DNA of 46,396 bases, from the IMG/VR virus record IMGVR_UViG_3300042564_005512, positions 1-46,396 of that record; one strand, 5' to 3'. Shown piece after piece: positions 39,153 through 46,001 of this stretch (positions are counted from its first letter, which is position 1; each line of letters begins with the position of its first letter). Below the pieces are notes generated by a model. The model did not search any database. It was not told the DNA's origin and saw nothing but the letters and a program-made list of their open reading frames with translations. Position numbers and translations under genes: made by a program. The stretch comes from a virus.

Positions 39153-39636
39153 ATTTATAATTACAGAAGAAGAGAAAAAAAATATTTTATCGCAATATAA
39201 TTTAATTAATGAACAAGATTACGGAGCTCAAAGATTAAATTTGGGGGAGATTTCTGGTAAAACTTACGAATTTTATTTACAACCAGGTAAAAAAAGTGAA
39301 GAATTTAAGTTTACAGATTCCTCACAACCGCACCCAACACCTAAAGCTTATTTACCAAAAGGTAAAAATAGATTTTTAATTAGTCCAAAAACACTTACTT
39401 ATTGGAGTGGTGAGACTCAAATGAATTATTCGTTTGTAACTAAACCAATAACTGATGGTAGTGAAACTTATTCTTCAACTTCTTTATACACTGATAAAAA
39501 TATGATACAAACGTCTCAATTTTTATTGACAATCGCTTATAAGCCGGACTCACCAAAGTCTAAGTGGAGAAATGAAAGATTCTATGCTTACAGTGACGAT
39601 TTAAAGAATGATATGGTGGCTAACAAATTAATCTAA
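39145..39636 (+). CDS. leader-bearing beta-rich protein, 163 aa
   Basis: The start MSKFIITEEEKKNILSQYNLINEQ is a leader of the same type, with INE at residues 21-23. The rest is predicted beta structure with many aromatic and serine residues (KTYEFYLQPGKK, TYWSGETQMNYSF). No family is recognised. It is the third gene of the transcript that starts at the TATTTAT motif 37676. Confidence 0.65.
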   Translation: MSKFIITEEEKKNILSQYNLINEQDYGAQRLNLGEISGKTYEFYLQPGKKSEEFKFTDSSQPHPTPKAYLPKGKNRFLISPKTLTYWSGETQMNYSFVTKPITDGSETYSSTSLYTDKNMIQTSQFLLTIAYKPDSPKSKWRNERFYAYSDDLKNDMVANKLI

Positions 39637-39637
39637 T

Positions 39638-39668
39638 TTGGATTAATTAGAATTATTTCGTATCTTTG
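39638..39668 (+). promoter_or_regulatory. Bacteroidetes-type promoter for genes 39677 and 39849
   Basis: TTG at 39638 and TATCTTTG at 39661-39668 are 20 bases apart, eight bases before ATG 39677. Confidence 0.75.
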
Positions 39669-39676
39669 TGCTCGTT

Positions 39677-39847
39677 ATGAGTAAAAAAGAACAATACCAA
39701 CAAATTTACGAGGATGATGAGGCGGTTACCGTTTGGACTTATGATTTAACGAAGTTCAAGAATGGACCAATCTCTGTTGAGATTAAGTATAAGAATCCAC
39801 CTGAAAAAAAACAAACCAACCGACAAAAATACTCCAAAAAGAAATAA
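39677..39847 (+). CDS. small basic protein, 56 aa
   Basis: The first half is acidic and aromatic (YEDDEAVTVWTYDL) and the end is rich in K, Q and N. It lies directly after a consensus promoter and ends one base before the HAD gene. It is unrecognised; the tight fit supports it. Confidence 0.6.
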   Translation: MSKKEQYQQIYEDDEAVTVWTYDLTKFKNGPISVEIKYKNPPEKKQTNRQKYSKKK

Positions 39848-39848
39848 T

Positions 39849-40421
39849 ATGAAAGTTATATTTTTAGACCACGATGGGGTAATTTGTCTATCCAATAATT
39901 GGGGGTCACGATTTAAGAAACAAAAAAAGTATAGAAAAAAATTGAGTCAATCAGTAATGACAATGCCTCTTGATGCTCGTTTTGATAACTTTGATAAGAA
40001 AGCAATCAAGGTACTAAATGAAATCTTGGAACAGACTGGAGCTGAAATCGTTGTATCTTCCGATTGGAAAGTTTGGTGTTCAGTTGAAGAGATGGGTGAT
40101 TACTATGAGAAAAAAGGTATAATCAAACGACCAATTGATTTCACAACAAATATGATTGATGGAGACAAGGTAACTTGGTTCCGAAATTGGGATTTGGAAG
40201 GAACAAGAAGTGTACAGATTCAAGAATGGTTAAAGGAACACCCTGAAGTGACACATTGGGTGGCAATTGATGATTTGGAGATGGGGAAGACTGGACTACG
40301 CTACTCAATGGAATATGAACACGAGTGGGGATTGGATAATTTTGTATTAACACCTTTGAACAATGAAGGTATCAAACAGGTTGGGGTTAAAGAAAAGGTA
40401 TTATCTTTCTTACAAGGATAA
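39849..40421 (+). CDS. HAD-superfamily phosphatase-like protein, 190 aa
   Basis: The start KVIFLDHDGVICLSNNWG has the HAD nucleophile and acid (D7 and D9). EIVVSSDWKVW near residue 68 matches motif II (SS), and WVAIDDLEMG near 140 fits the late acidic motif. The form resembles HAD domains associated with phage nucleic-acid repair (the SAK-type group, as remembered). It may remove phosphate from nucleotides or RNA ends. No kinase or ligase partner is adjacent. Confidence 0.8.
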   Translation: MKVIFLDHDGVICLSNNWGSRFKKQKKYRKKLSQSVMTMPLDARFDNFDKKAIKVLNEILEQTGAEIVVSSDWKVWCSVEEMGDYYEKKGIIKRPIDFTTNMIDGDKVTWFRNWDLEGTRSVQIQEWLKEHPEVTHWVAIDDLEMGKTGLRYSMEYEHEWGLDNFVLTPLNNEGIKQVGVKEKVLSFLQG

Positions 40422-40428
40422 TATTTAT

Positions 40429-40458
40429 TTGTGGGTTCAAAAAAAAGTTGTATATTTG
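40429..40458 (+). promoter_or_regulatory. Bacteroidetes-type promoter for gene 40463
   Basis: TTG at 40429 and TATATTTG at 40451-40458 are 19 bases apart. The ATG begins only four bases after the -7 element. A TATTTAT motif is also present at 40422-40428. Confidence 0.65.
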
Positions 40459-40462
40459 TTAA

Positions 40463-41167
40463 ATGAAAAAAATAATACTATACACACTAATCTTAATTTT
40501 ACCAATTTTCATTTGTGCTAAAATTGTAAGTACCTATTCAAATGACTATTCATGTGAATATTTTTCTATTAAGTCTAGTAATAAGTTTCACGTAATTACT
40601 TTTAAAAAAGATAAAGTTAAGTTTGGAGTTTCAAACTCTACAAAAGGTAACTTTAATTTTTATGTGAATTCAAATTTCTTTGGTACCAATGGTAAAGCCA
40701 TCGGTGGAGTTGTGATGGATGGTAAAAGAAAAAGTCAAAGAGTTAATAAAGGAGGGTCATTCATTGTTAAAGATGGTAAACCAAATATTGTTTTTGGTTC
40801 AGTGGATAATTGTCAATACGAATCTCAAAGTATTATATGGGTTTTAAAAAACGGAGTAAAGAATACTGGTATGTTAAAACAACCACATGCTAAAGAAAAA
40901 GTTATGCGTCTTTTGATGGGTAAAAACAAAAAAGGTGAAATTGTTGTAATCCATTCTAATCAATATATTTTAGTAACAATGTCTGAAATAGTTAATGTAG
41001 CGGTTGATAATGGAGTGACAGATGCTATAATTTTAGATAGTGGTTCTTCTGTTGATTTAATGTTAACTAACGGAAGTTTTTCACATAGTGTGAAGTCAGT
41101 ACCTTCTGAAATTAAAGGTTTGGTTGGTATTAAAGAACCACCTGTTTACATTACAGGGTCTTTTTAA
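40463..41167 (+). CDS. secreted phosphodiester glycosidase-like protein (NAGPA family)
   Basis: A signal peptide (IILYTLILILPIFICA) leads into a NAGPA-type domain: FYVNSNFFGTNGKAIGGVVMDG near residue 70, GGSFIVKDGKPNIV near 95, and AIILDSGSSVDLML near 195, the D-x-G-x-S signature of the family. Members split sugar-1-phosphodiester bonds; in bacteria related proteins act on cell-wall glycopolymers and exopolysaccharides. Here it could modify the host surface or help release. The stop overlaps the convergent transglycosylase gene by four bases. Confidence 0.8.
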   Translation: MKKIILYTLILILPIFICAKIVSTYSNDYSCEYFSIKSSNKFHVITFKKDKVKFGVSNSTKGNFNFYVNSNFFGTNGKAIGGVVMDGKRKSQRVNKGGSFIVKDGKPNIVFGSVDNCQYESQSIIWVLKNGVKNTGMLKQPHAKEKVMRLLMGKNKKGEIVVIHSNQYILVTMSEIVNVAVDNGVTDAIILDSGSSVDLMLTNGSFSHSVKSVPSEIKGLVGIKEPPVYITGSF

Positions 41168-42051
41168 CCACAAGTGAATCTTTTAATATTTTTTGCAACT
41201 TCTTTAACATAACCGTGAGTTGAGATGTTTACACTATCCCATCTTTCGGTTGTGTAGTTTGGTAGATAATTAACGGCTTTTTTATCTTTATAAATTTGAA
41301 GACCTGACTTTGTTTGTGAGTCAGAACATTTACCTTTAATTTTTGGGTCAGTTGTTTCACAATACGGTGTAATATAAGATGGACCCAAATTAAAAGTTGC
41401 AATTGCCATATCTAAAGCCGCATTACCGGTCCCCTCTTTAAAATTAGAGGATGGTTGATTCTGAGCATATCCGATACTAACTAGTTTGTCGTAATTATTT
41501 TTAATAATATTGTATGCTGCCCTTAAAGACCCTATAGTTGTATATAAATCGTCGACTGGTATTCCAATCTCCTTGGCTGTTTCAGGTCTTATTTGTGCGT
41601 ATCCAATAGAACTATCACCACCTAATTTTTGCCATAATTGTTTAAGTGGGCCTAAATATTTGTATCTATCACTTGTCCCAAAGGTGGTTTCTCTACCAAT
41701 GATTCCTAAAGCAGTCTTTAAAATATTGGTATTTAAACCTTCTTTTTTTAGAGTAAAATAAGCGTGTCTGAAAAGATAAGGAATACAGGCAATTTGTTGA
41801 TATTTAGAAGTCAATATAGTTGGAACTGGACTACCATCCTTCATTATTGGATTTTTATTTTTATCTAATTCTTTTGGGTACTGTTGTTCTGAATATGACG
41901 GAAAAAGTTTTTTTGCTTCAATTCCTTGGTAAGGTCCGTTTATCAAAGTGTAACCACCTTTTTTATTAGATTGATAAACCCATTGTTCATTTAAAACTTT
42001 TTTAACTAATTTAACAATGTCTGATTCTGTAAGTTTGATAATTCTACTCAT
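41164..42051 (-). CDS. leader-bearing lytic transglycosylase (SLT-type), 295 aa
   Basis: The start MSRIIKLTESDIVKLVKKVLNEQ is the clearest example of the shared leader, with LNE at residues 20-22. The catalytic glutamate is E121 in ALGIIGRETTFG, and SSIGYAQIRPETAKEIG near 148-163 is the following signature of SLT transglycosylases, with an AIATFNLG late motif. It would cleave peptidoglycan. With a capsid- or virion-targeting leader it is likely a virion-associated enzyme used at entry rather than at lysis. The longer frame up to 42183 has a spurious hydrophobic stretch and was not used. Confidence 0.85.
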   Translation of the reverse strand: MSRIIKLTESDIVKLVKKVLNEQWVYQSNKKGGYTLINGPYQGIEAKKLFPSYSEQQYPKELDKNKNPIMKDGSPVPTILTSKYQQIACIPYLFRHAYFTLKKEGLNTNILKTALGIIGRETTFGTSDRYKYLGPLKQLWQKLGGDSSIGYAQIRPETAKEIGIPVDDLYTTIGSLRAAYNIIKNNYDKLVSIGYAQNQPSSNFKEGTGNAALDMAIATFNLGPSYITPYCETTDPKIKGKCSDSQTKSGLQIYKDKKAVNYLPNYTTERWDSVNISTHGYVKEVAKNIKRFTCG

Positions 42052-42056
42052 AATTT

Positions 42057-42064
42057 TATAAATA
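42057..42064 (-). promoter_or_regulatory. TATTTATA putative late promoter for the transglycosylase
   Basis: TATTTATA on the minus strand ends five bases before the ATG at 42051. Confidence 0.5.
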
Positions 42065-42097
42065 TTTGATAACTTAAAAAAAAATGTATGATACACC

Positions 42098-42128
42098 TTG
42101 TTAGAATAAGAAATCTGGTGTATATTTG
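42098..42128 (+). promoter_or_regulatory. Bacteroidetes-type promoter for gene 42160 and perhaps the RNA after it
   Basis: TTG at 42098 and TATATTTG at 42121-42128 are 20 bases apart, with the ATG 31 bases downstream. Confidence 0.75.
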
Positions 42129-42159
42129 TAAAAGAAAATAAAAACAAAAAATAAATATT

Positions 42160-42525
42160 ATGAGCAAAAAAAACAAAAAACAAAACAGTGAGTTGATTGA
42201 GAAATTAAATGAAATCCAATCACAATTAAATGAAGTTAAATCAGATGCAGGTATCGTAGTTGAAGAAGCGGATATCGTTTTCACACGAGAACAACTTGAA
42301 AACTTCTTGGTTGAATACACCAACAAAATTAATGAGTACATCTTTGATGAAATGATTAATTCATTAGATGCTAATGATGTGGTAACATTTGACGTAGATG
42401 GTCGTGAAATTGTACCAAGTATTGACGAAGATGTTTTGAGAGACGCATTCGTAAGTGCTACAGAAGGTGTTGAAAACGATATTATTATGGAATATGCTGA
42501 CGAAGCAATTTCCGAAGTAAACTAA
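42160..42525 (+). CDS. acidic coiled-coil protein, 121 aa
   Basis: Residues 8-28 form a coiled-coil helix (ELIEKLNEIQSQLNEVK). The rest is acidic and helical with VVTFDVDGREIVPSIDEDVL in the middle. It is unrecognised. It is driven by a consensus host-type promoter and is directly followed by the structured RNA 42535-42947. Confidence 0.65.
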   Translation: MSKKNKKQNSELIEKLNEIQSQLNEVKSDAGIVVEEADIVFTREQLENFLVEYTNKINEYIFDEMINSLDANDVVTFDVDGREIVPSIDEDVLRDAFVSATEGVENDIIMEYADEAISEVN

Positions 42526-42534
42526 TTTGTAAAG

Positions 42535-42947
42535 AAGACCCCACAATACCGATTTATCTGCGGTTGGACAGTGTGAACCTGGCGGGAAGGCTCCAAGGCT
42601 ATGGGGGAGGCTACACAAACTTGAATCAGATACCCCAATTATGGATGGAAGGGGTTAGGGACCTTAAATGGTTGTAATACAATCCACAAGTTGTAGAAAG
42701 ACTGGACAATTCTACAATATACACTCTTCTTACGAGTGAGACCGACCATGTAACTTTGGGGGTAGGGTTAAGATGTCCTGAGGGTAACCCTGTAATATGG
42801 GTGAGAGTAGAGGTCTTCGGTGGATGGTTACTACGGTCCCACTCTCTTGGGGCATATCCGAAGAAATACTATGGATGGTAAATACTACAAACCAAAGGTC
42901 GTCTCGTGAAATACCACACGGACAGAGAAGACGACCTTTACCTTTTT
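42535..42947 (+). ncRNA. second structured RNA, about 410 nt, upstream of clpP
   Basis: Between the stop at 42525 and clpP no credible frame exists. The sequence is richer in G than its surroundings and full of complementary segments: ACCCC/GGGGT (42632/42651), TTGTAGAA/TTCTACAA (42691/42710), CACTC/GAGTG (42722/42734), AGGGTTA/TAACCCT (42764/42785), TCTTCGG/CCGAAGA (42814/42858). It ends with a perfect 11-bp stem AAAGGTCGTCT/AGACGACCTTT (42894/42929) followed by a short T-run. It could be an independent RNA processed from the 42160 transcript or a 5' regulatory region of clpP. It does not match tmRNA, RNase P or SRP RNA landmarks I know. Confidence 0.65.
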
Positions 42948-42951
42948 AAAA

Positions 42952-43680
42952 ATGAATATGAATTACGGAAAAGAGTTTAGAAAGTATGCTATGAGTGAGG
43001 GGATTTCCTCGTTGAATTTGGATAGATTTGAAAATGCTTTAACACCTTATGTGTTAGAGGAAAGAGAATTAAGAGCGACTCAGATTGATATCTTCTCACG
43101 ATTAATGAGAGAAAGAATTTTGTGGGTATCGGGAGCGGTTAACCAACATATGTCAGATATTGTTCAGGCTCAGTTGTTATTTTTGGACTCGGTTGAACAA
43201 CGTGATATTACATTATACATTAACTCACCTGGTGGTTCGGTTCTTTGTGGACTAGGAATTGTTGATTTGATGAACTATATTAAGTCAGATGTTGCAACAA
43301 CAAATATTGGAATGTGTGCGTCTATGGGGTCGGTCTTACTATCATCAGGTACCAAAGGTAAAAGGTCATCTCTAGTGTATTCAAAAGTAATGACACATCA
43401 GGTAAGTCACGGAACCGAAGGAAATGTTCAGGACACAAGAATTAATCAAATGGAGGCTGAGAAATATAACTACATTTTGTTTAAGATGATTGCCGAGAAT
43501 TGTGGTAAAACGGTTGAGGAAGTGTTGGGGGTTTCAAGAAGAGACAAATGGTTCAACTCGGATGAGGCAAAAGAGTTTGGTTTGATTGATGAGGTAATTA
43601 AGAGTGAGGGAACCAAAACAATTTCTGAGATGTTAGTAGGTTTTGATGACTACTACAACAAGGAAGTTTTTAATAGATAA
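42952..43680 (+). CDS. clpP: ClpP-type serine protease
   Basis: The catalytic triad is in place: S124 in GMCASMGS, H149 in MTHQVSHG, and D198 in SRRDKWF. YINSPGGSV near 89-96 is the oxyanion-hole region. The length of 242 residues includes an N-terminal extension of about 35 residues relative to bacterial ClpP. It may work with host ClpX, alter host proteolysis, or mature virion proteins. It follows the structured RNA 42535-42947 closely, so expression may depend on it. Confidence 0.9.
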   Translation: MNMNYGKEFRKYAMSEGISSLNLDRFENALTPYVLEERELRATQIDIFSRLMRERILWVSGAVNQHMSDIVQAQLLFLDSVEQRDITLYINSPGGSVLCGLGIVDLMNYIKSDVATTNIGMCASMGSVLLSSGTKGKRSSLVYSKVMTHQVSHGTEGNVQDTRINQMEAEKYNYILFKMIAENCGKTVEEVLGVSRRDKWFNSDEAKEFGLIDEVIKSEGTKTISEMLVGFDDYYNKEVFNR

Positions 43681-43688
43681 TATAAAAT

Positions 43689-43763
43689 GAAGAAGTAGCT
43701 CAGCAGGTAGAGCATAGGGACAGAAATCCCTTGTGCCGCGAGGTTCGATTCCCGCCTTCTTCA
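43689..43763 (+). tRNA. tRNA-like element, possibly tRNA-Phe(GAA), with irregular loops
   Basis: A perfect 7-bp acceptor (GAAGAAG/CTTCTTC), a normal D arm (GCTC/GAGC) and a TTCGATT T-loop are present. The anticodon arm AGGGA/TCCCT closes a loop of only six bases (CAGAAA), lacking U33, and the T-stem needs a bulged A (GCG-A-GG/CCCGC). GAA can be read as the anticodon. Function as a decoding tRNA is doubtful; a degenerate or specialised tRNA-like RNA is possible. Confidence 0.6.
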
Positions 43764-43770
43764 CTCTTAA

Positions 43771-43796
43771 AACCGAAGATTTCTTCGGTTTTTTTT
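43771..43796 (+). terminator. intrinsic terminator after clpP and the tRNA-like element
   Basis: AACCGAAG and CTTCGGTT pair over eight positions around a 4-base loop and are followed by a T-run. Confidence 0.85.
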
Positions 43797-43825
43797 GTTT
43801 TAGTAAAAATAATTTTGTAAATTTG
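43795..43825 (+). promoter_or_regulatory. Bacteroidetes-type promoter for gene 43845
   Basis: TTG at 43795 and TAAATTTG at 43818-43825 are 20 bases apart. The -33 element touches the end of the terminator. Confidence 0.75.
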
Positions 43826-43844
43826 TAGAAATAAATAATGGACT

Positions 43845-44063
43845 ATGAAAGGTTGGTATGAAACAATGTTATGGGTAATCGGTGTTATTGACTCTTGTAC
43901 CCATCCCATACAAGATATCGCTTGTCGAAAACTTGTAAAAAATTATTTAACCATGTATGGGAAACAATTAGGTGGACCGACGGGTGATTTATACAGGGCG
44001 ACAGAACAACGTTTAAGAACGGCAATTGATGAAAACAGATACAATAGATTAATCAATCAATAA
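43845..44063 (+). CDS. hypothetical protein, 72 aa
   Basis: A helical protein with a weakly hydrophobic N-terminus (WYETMLWVIGVI), two cysteines and a basic C-terminal helix. It is unrecognised. It begins a promoter-driven unit with the GH73 gene nine bases downstream, so it might be a lysis accessory; that is inference from position. Confidence 0.6.
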   Translation: MKGWYETMLWVIGVIDSCTHPIQDIACRKLVKNYLTMYGKQLGGPTGDLYRATEQRLRTAIDENRYNRLINQ

Positions 44064-44072
44064 AATAATATT

Positions 44073-44645
44073 ATGTATAAATTAAATCATGATTCATTAG
44101 AGTTTGTTAAGGTAAACAAATTTAAATTCTTTTCAAAGATTGGAGTTGTAACAATTACAATGGCTATCCTATCATCACTATTCACCTTTTTTTGGACTAA
44201 ATCTCATATCGTAGAGACGATGACTGAGTATGAAAAAGTATTGTTGGTAGAAGAAGTTAACAAATTCTCGGAAGACAAGATGGTTGAAAAAATCAAAGAA
44301 CTTGGATTTAAATATCCACACGTTGTTATGGCTCAAGCAATCCTTGAGACTGGTAATTTTAAGAGTCCTGTTTTCCAAGAGAACCATAACTTATTTGGAA
44401 TGAAAGAAGCCACAAGCCGATTGAATTTGGCAAAAGGAACCCAAAATAATCACGCATCATATGCAAATTGGGAAGATAGTATTTTGGATTATGCATTGTG
44501 GTGTTCAACATACGCAAACAAAGCACAATCAGAGGACGAGTATTTCCAAATCTTAAATAGTCTTGGTTACGCTGAGGACGGGACATACGAAATGAAACTA
44601 AGAGAAATTATTAATAAGTACGATTTAAAGAATAAGTTTAGTTGA
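44073..44645 (+). CDS. membrane-anchored glucosaminidase (GH73, FlgJ-like), 190 aa
   Basis: A transmembrane segment at about residues 22-42 is followed by a GH73 domain: VMAQAILETGNF with the catalytic E92, HNLFGMK at 105-111, and WEDSILDYALWC near 145. It cleaves N-acetylglucosaminyl bonds in peptidoglycan. The N-terminal anchor is like that of signal-anchor endolysins, which cross the inner membrane without a holin. It is the best lysis enzyme candidate in the window. It shares a host-type promoter with the gene before it. Confidence 0.85.
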   Translation: MYKLNHDSLEFVKVNKFKFFSKIGVVTITMAILSSLFTFFWTKSHIVETMTEYEKVLLVEEVNKFSEDKMVEKIKELGFKYPHVVMAQAILETGNFKSPVFQENHNLFGMKEATSRLNLAKGTQNNHASYANWEDSILDYALWCSTYANKAQSEDEYFQILNSLGYAEDGTYEMKLREIINKYDLKNKFS

Positions 44646-44647
44646 TG

Positions 44648-44655
44648 TATTTATA
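44648..44655 (+). promoter_or_regulatory. TATTTATA putative late promoter for gene 44660
   Basis: TATTTATA ends four bases before ATG 44660 and begins two bases after the previous stop. Confidence 0.5.
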
Positions 44656-44659
44656 GAAT

Positions 44660-45211
44660 ATGAAATACGTCATTACGGAATCTCAACATAGACAAATCAT
44701 AAAAGAAATGAACGAGGAAACCCTTAAAAAGGTTTCAACCAATTGGTTCAAGAAACAAATTGCACGAGGTGAGGACCCACATATTGATGGGTCCTTACTT
44801 ATGTTTTTAGGGATTAAAAAATACTCAACGGCTCACGATAGATTACTTAGGTCATTAAGGGAGTTTTTGGGTAATGGTATATATGAGGCAGCGGACAATA
44901 GGACTAATAAAGTATTTAACACATCTGACTACCCTGAAATATCAGGCGGATATGACTTTAAATTCAAAGTTAATATTGTTGATAGAGACATGTTTCAATT
45001 ATTATTAGGGATTGATGTTTTACCTGGTGGTGAGGTGGATTTAATTATGACAGATGGTGGAGTTCGTGATTTAAAAGATGCAATGCTTGACGATGAAATT
45101 GGAATGGAAATTCACCATGAATCTGCTGATGTAATTTATAGAATCATAGAAGAGGAAATTACTGACTATACTGGATTTAACTGCGTTGTAGAAGACATCA
45201 ATTATATTTAA
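44660..45211 (+). CDS. leader-bearing hypothetical protein, 183 aa
   Basis: The start MKYVITESQHRQIIKEMNEE is a shared-type leader with MNE at residues 17-19. The remainder has a helical part (HDRLLRSLREFLG) and beta strands with acidic turns (YDFKFKVNIVDRDMFQLLLGI). No family is recognised. Its late-type promoter in the close-spacing class groups it with the transglycosylase and metalloprotease genes. Confidence 0.65.
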   Translation: MKYVITESQHRQIIKEMNEETLKKVSTNWFKKQIARGEDPHIDGSLLMFLGIKKYSTAHDRLLRSLREFLGNGIYEAADNRTNKVFNTSDYPEISGGYDFKFKVNIVDRDMFQLLLGIDVLPGGEVDLIMTDGGVRDLKDAMLDDEIGMEIHHESADVIYRIIEEEITDYTGFNCVVEDINYI

Positions 45212-45283
45212 CAAATCTTTTAACTCTTTCTTTGTAACCTTTTCTATTTATATGTAGTATATTTGTATACTGACACAAATCAC

Positions 45284-45760
45284 ATGGATAACACTTTACT
45301 TTATCTTAGTCAAAATTTTACACAAGAAGATGTGGATAATACGGTAAAGTTTATTGAGACATTAGATGAAAAGTTACCATTAATTAGAAAGATATCTTTT
45401 CTAACCGTTGAAACAATCCAAAACATTATCCATCACTCAGATAAAAATAAAAAAGGTGAAACTTTTGCATATTTTGAATTAATTAAATCTGAAGAAGGTT
45501 ATTTAATAAAAACTGGAAACCTAATCTCAAAAGAAAACACCGAAGGATTAGAAAAAAGACTGAACTGTGTTTTAAGTTCAACTGATGAAGAGATAAAAGA
45601 AAAAATATTAAATAGGTTACAAAATTCTGAATTTAGTGAAAAGGGTGGTGCGGGAATAGGACTCCTGTCAATTAAGAAAAGGGTAAGTCAAGGAATGTCA
45701 TATAACATTGAAGTATTTGAAGGAGAGTATAATTTTATACATTTTGAAATAAAAATTTAA
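45284..45760 (+). CDS. GHKL-type ATPase-like protein (SiaB/DUF6272-like), 158 aa
   Basis: VETIQNIIHHSDK near residues 42-54 is an N-box with the Mg-coordinating N47, and EKGGAGIGLLSIKKR near 128-142 is a G-box of the HATPase fold. There is no receiver or phosphorylation domain. The arrangement resembles SiaB-type single-domain kinases that act on anti-sigma antagonists. It could phosphorylate or bind a host regulator, and a phage sigma factor is also encoded in the window. ATG 45284 is used because the earlier start falls within a promoter-like sequence. Confidence 0.7.
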   Translation: MDNTLLYLSQNFTQEDVDNTVKFIETLDEKLPLIRKISFLTVETIQNIIHHSDKNKKGETFAYFELIKSEEGYLIKTGNLISKENTEGLEKRLNCVLSSTDEEIKEKILNRLQNSEFSEKGGAGIGLLSIKKRVSQGMSYNIEVFEGEYNFIHFEIKI

Positions 45761-45766
45761 AAAAAC

Positions 45767-45797
45767 TTGACATAACTGAAAAATTATTGTAACTTTG
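45767..45797 (+). promoter_or_regulatory. Bacteroidetes-type promoter of the tRNA array leader
   Basis: TTG at 45767 and TAACTTTG at 45790-45797 are 20 bases apart. The layout CTTGACA...GTAACTTTG is nearly the same as promoter P2 of the large RNA. Confidence 0.85.
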
Positions 45798-45826
45798 TCA
45801 AACAATTACATATTTAATTAGAAACA

Positions 45827-45940
45827 ATGAAACAGAACTCAAAACATAACGTAACTAATCTCCCGATTAACGTGGGCCAATCTTGGTTTACGATTAAGGG
45901 GCAGGATTGCCGTAAGTTCAGGGTTCTTAATGAGATGTAA
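45827..45940 (+). CDS. possible leader peptide or small protein, 37 aa
   Basis: An ATG frame of 37 codons (starting MKQNSKHNVTNLPINVGQ) lies between the promoter and the terminator-like hairpin. It is polar with one cysteine and no obvious run of a single amino acid. Its last third contains the 12-base repeat AAGTTCAGGGTT that also forms the terminator's 3' arm, so its translation could affect folding. It might also be no gene at all. Confidence 0.4.
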   Translation: MKQNSKHNVTNLPINVGQSWFTIKGQDCRKFRVLNEM

Positions 45941-45967
45941 ACGTATCATCAAATATATAGAAAGAGA

Positions 45968-46001
45968 CCCTGGACTACAAAAAAGTTCAGGGTTTTTTTT
46001 T
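45968..46001 (+). terminator. terminator/attenuator before the tRNA array
   Basis: CCCTGGAC (45968-45975) pairs with GTTCAGGG (45985-45992) over eight positions with one G-U, followed by nine T. A second copy of the 3' arm lies upstream at 45916-45923, so an alternative pairing is possible. Confidence 0.75.

Noticed and set aside
42535-42947. Known housekeeping RNA (SRP, RNase P or tmRNA) at this locus
   Set aside because: GGCGGGAAGG recalls SRP RNA and GGACAGAGAA recalls RNase P, but the defining conserved blocks (GGAAGCAGCC; GAGGAAAGTCC; the tRNA-like ends of tmRNA) are absent.
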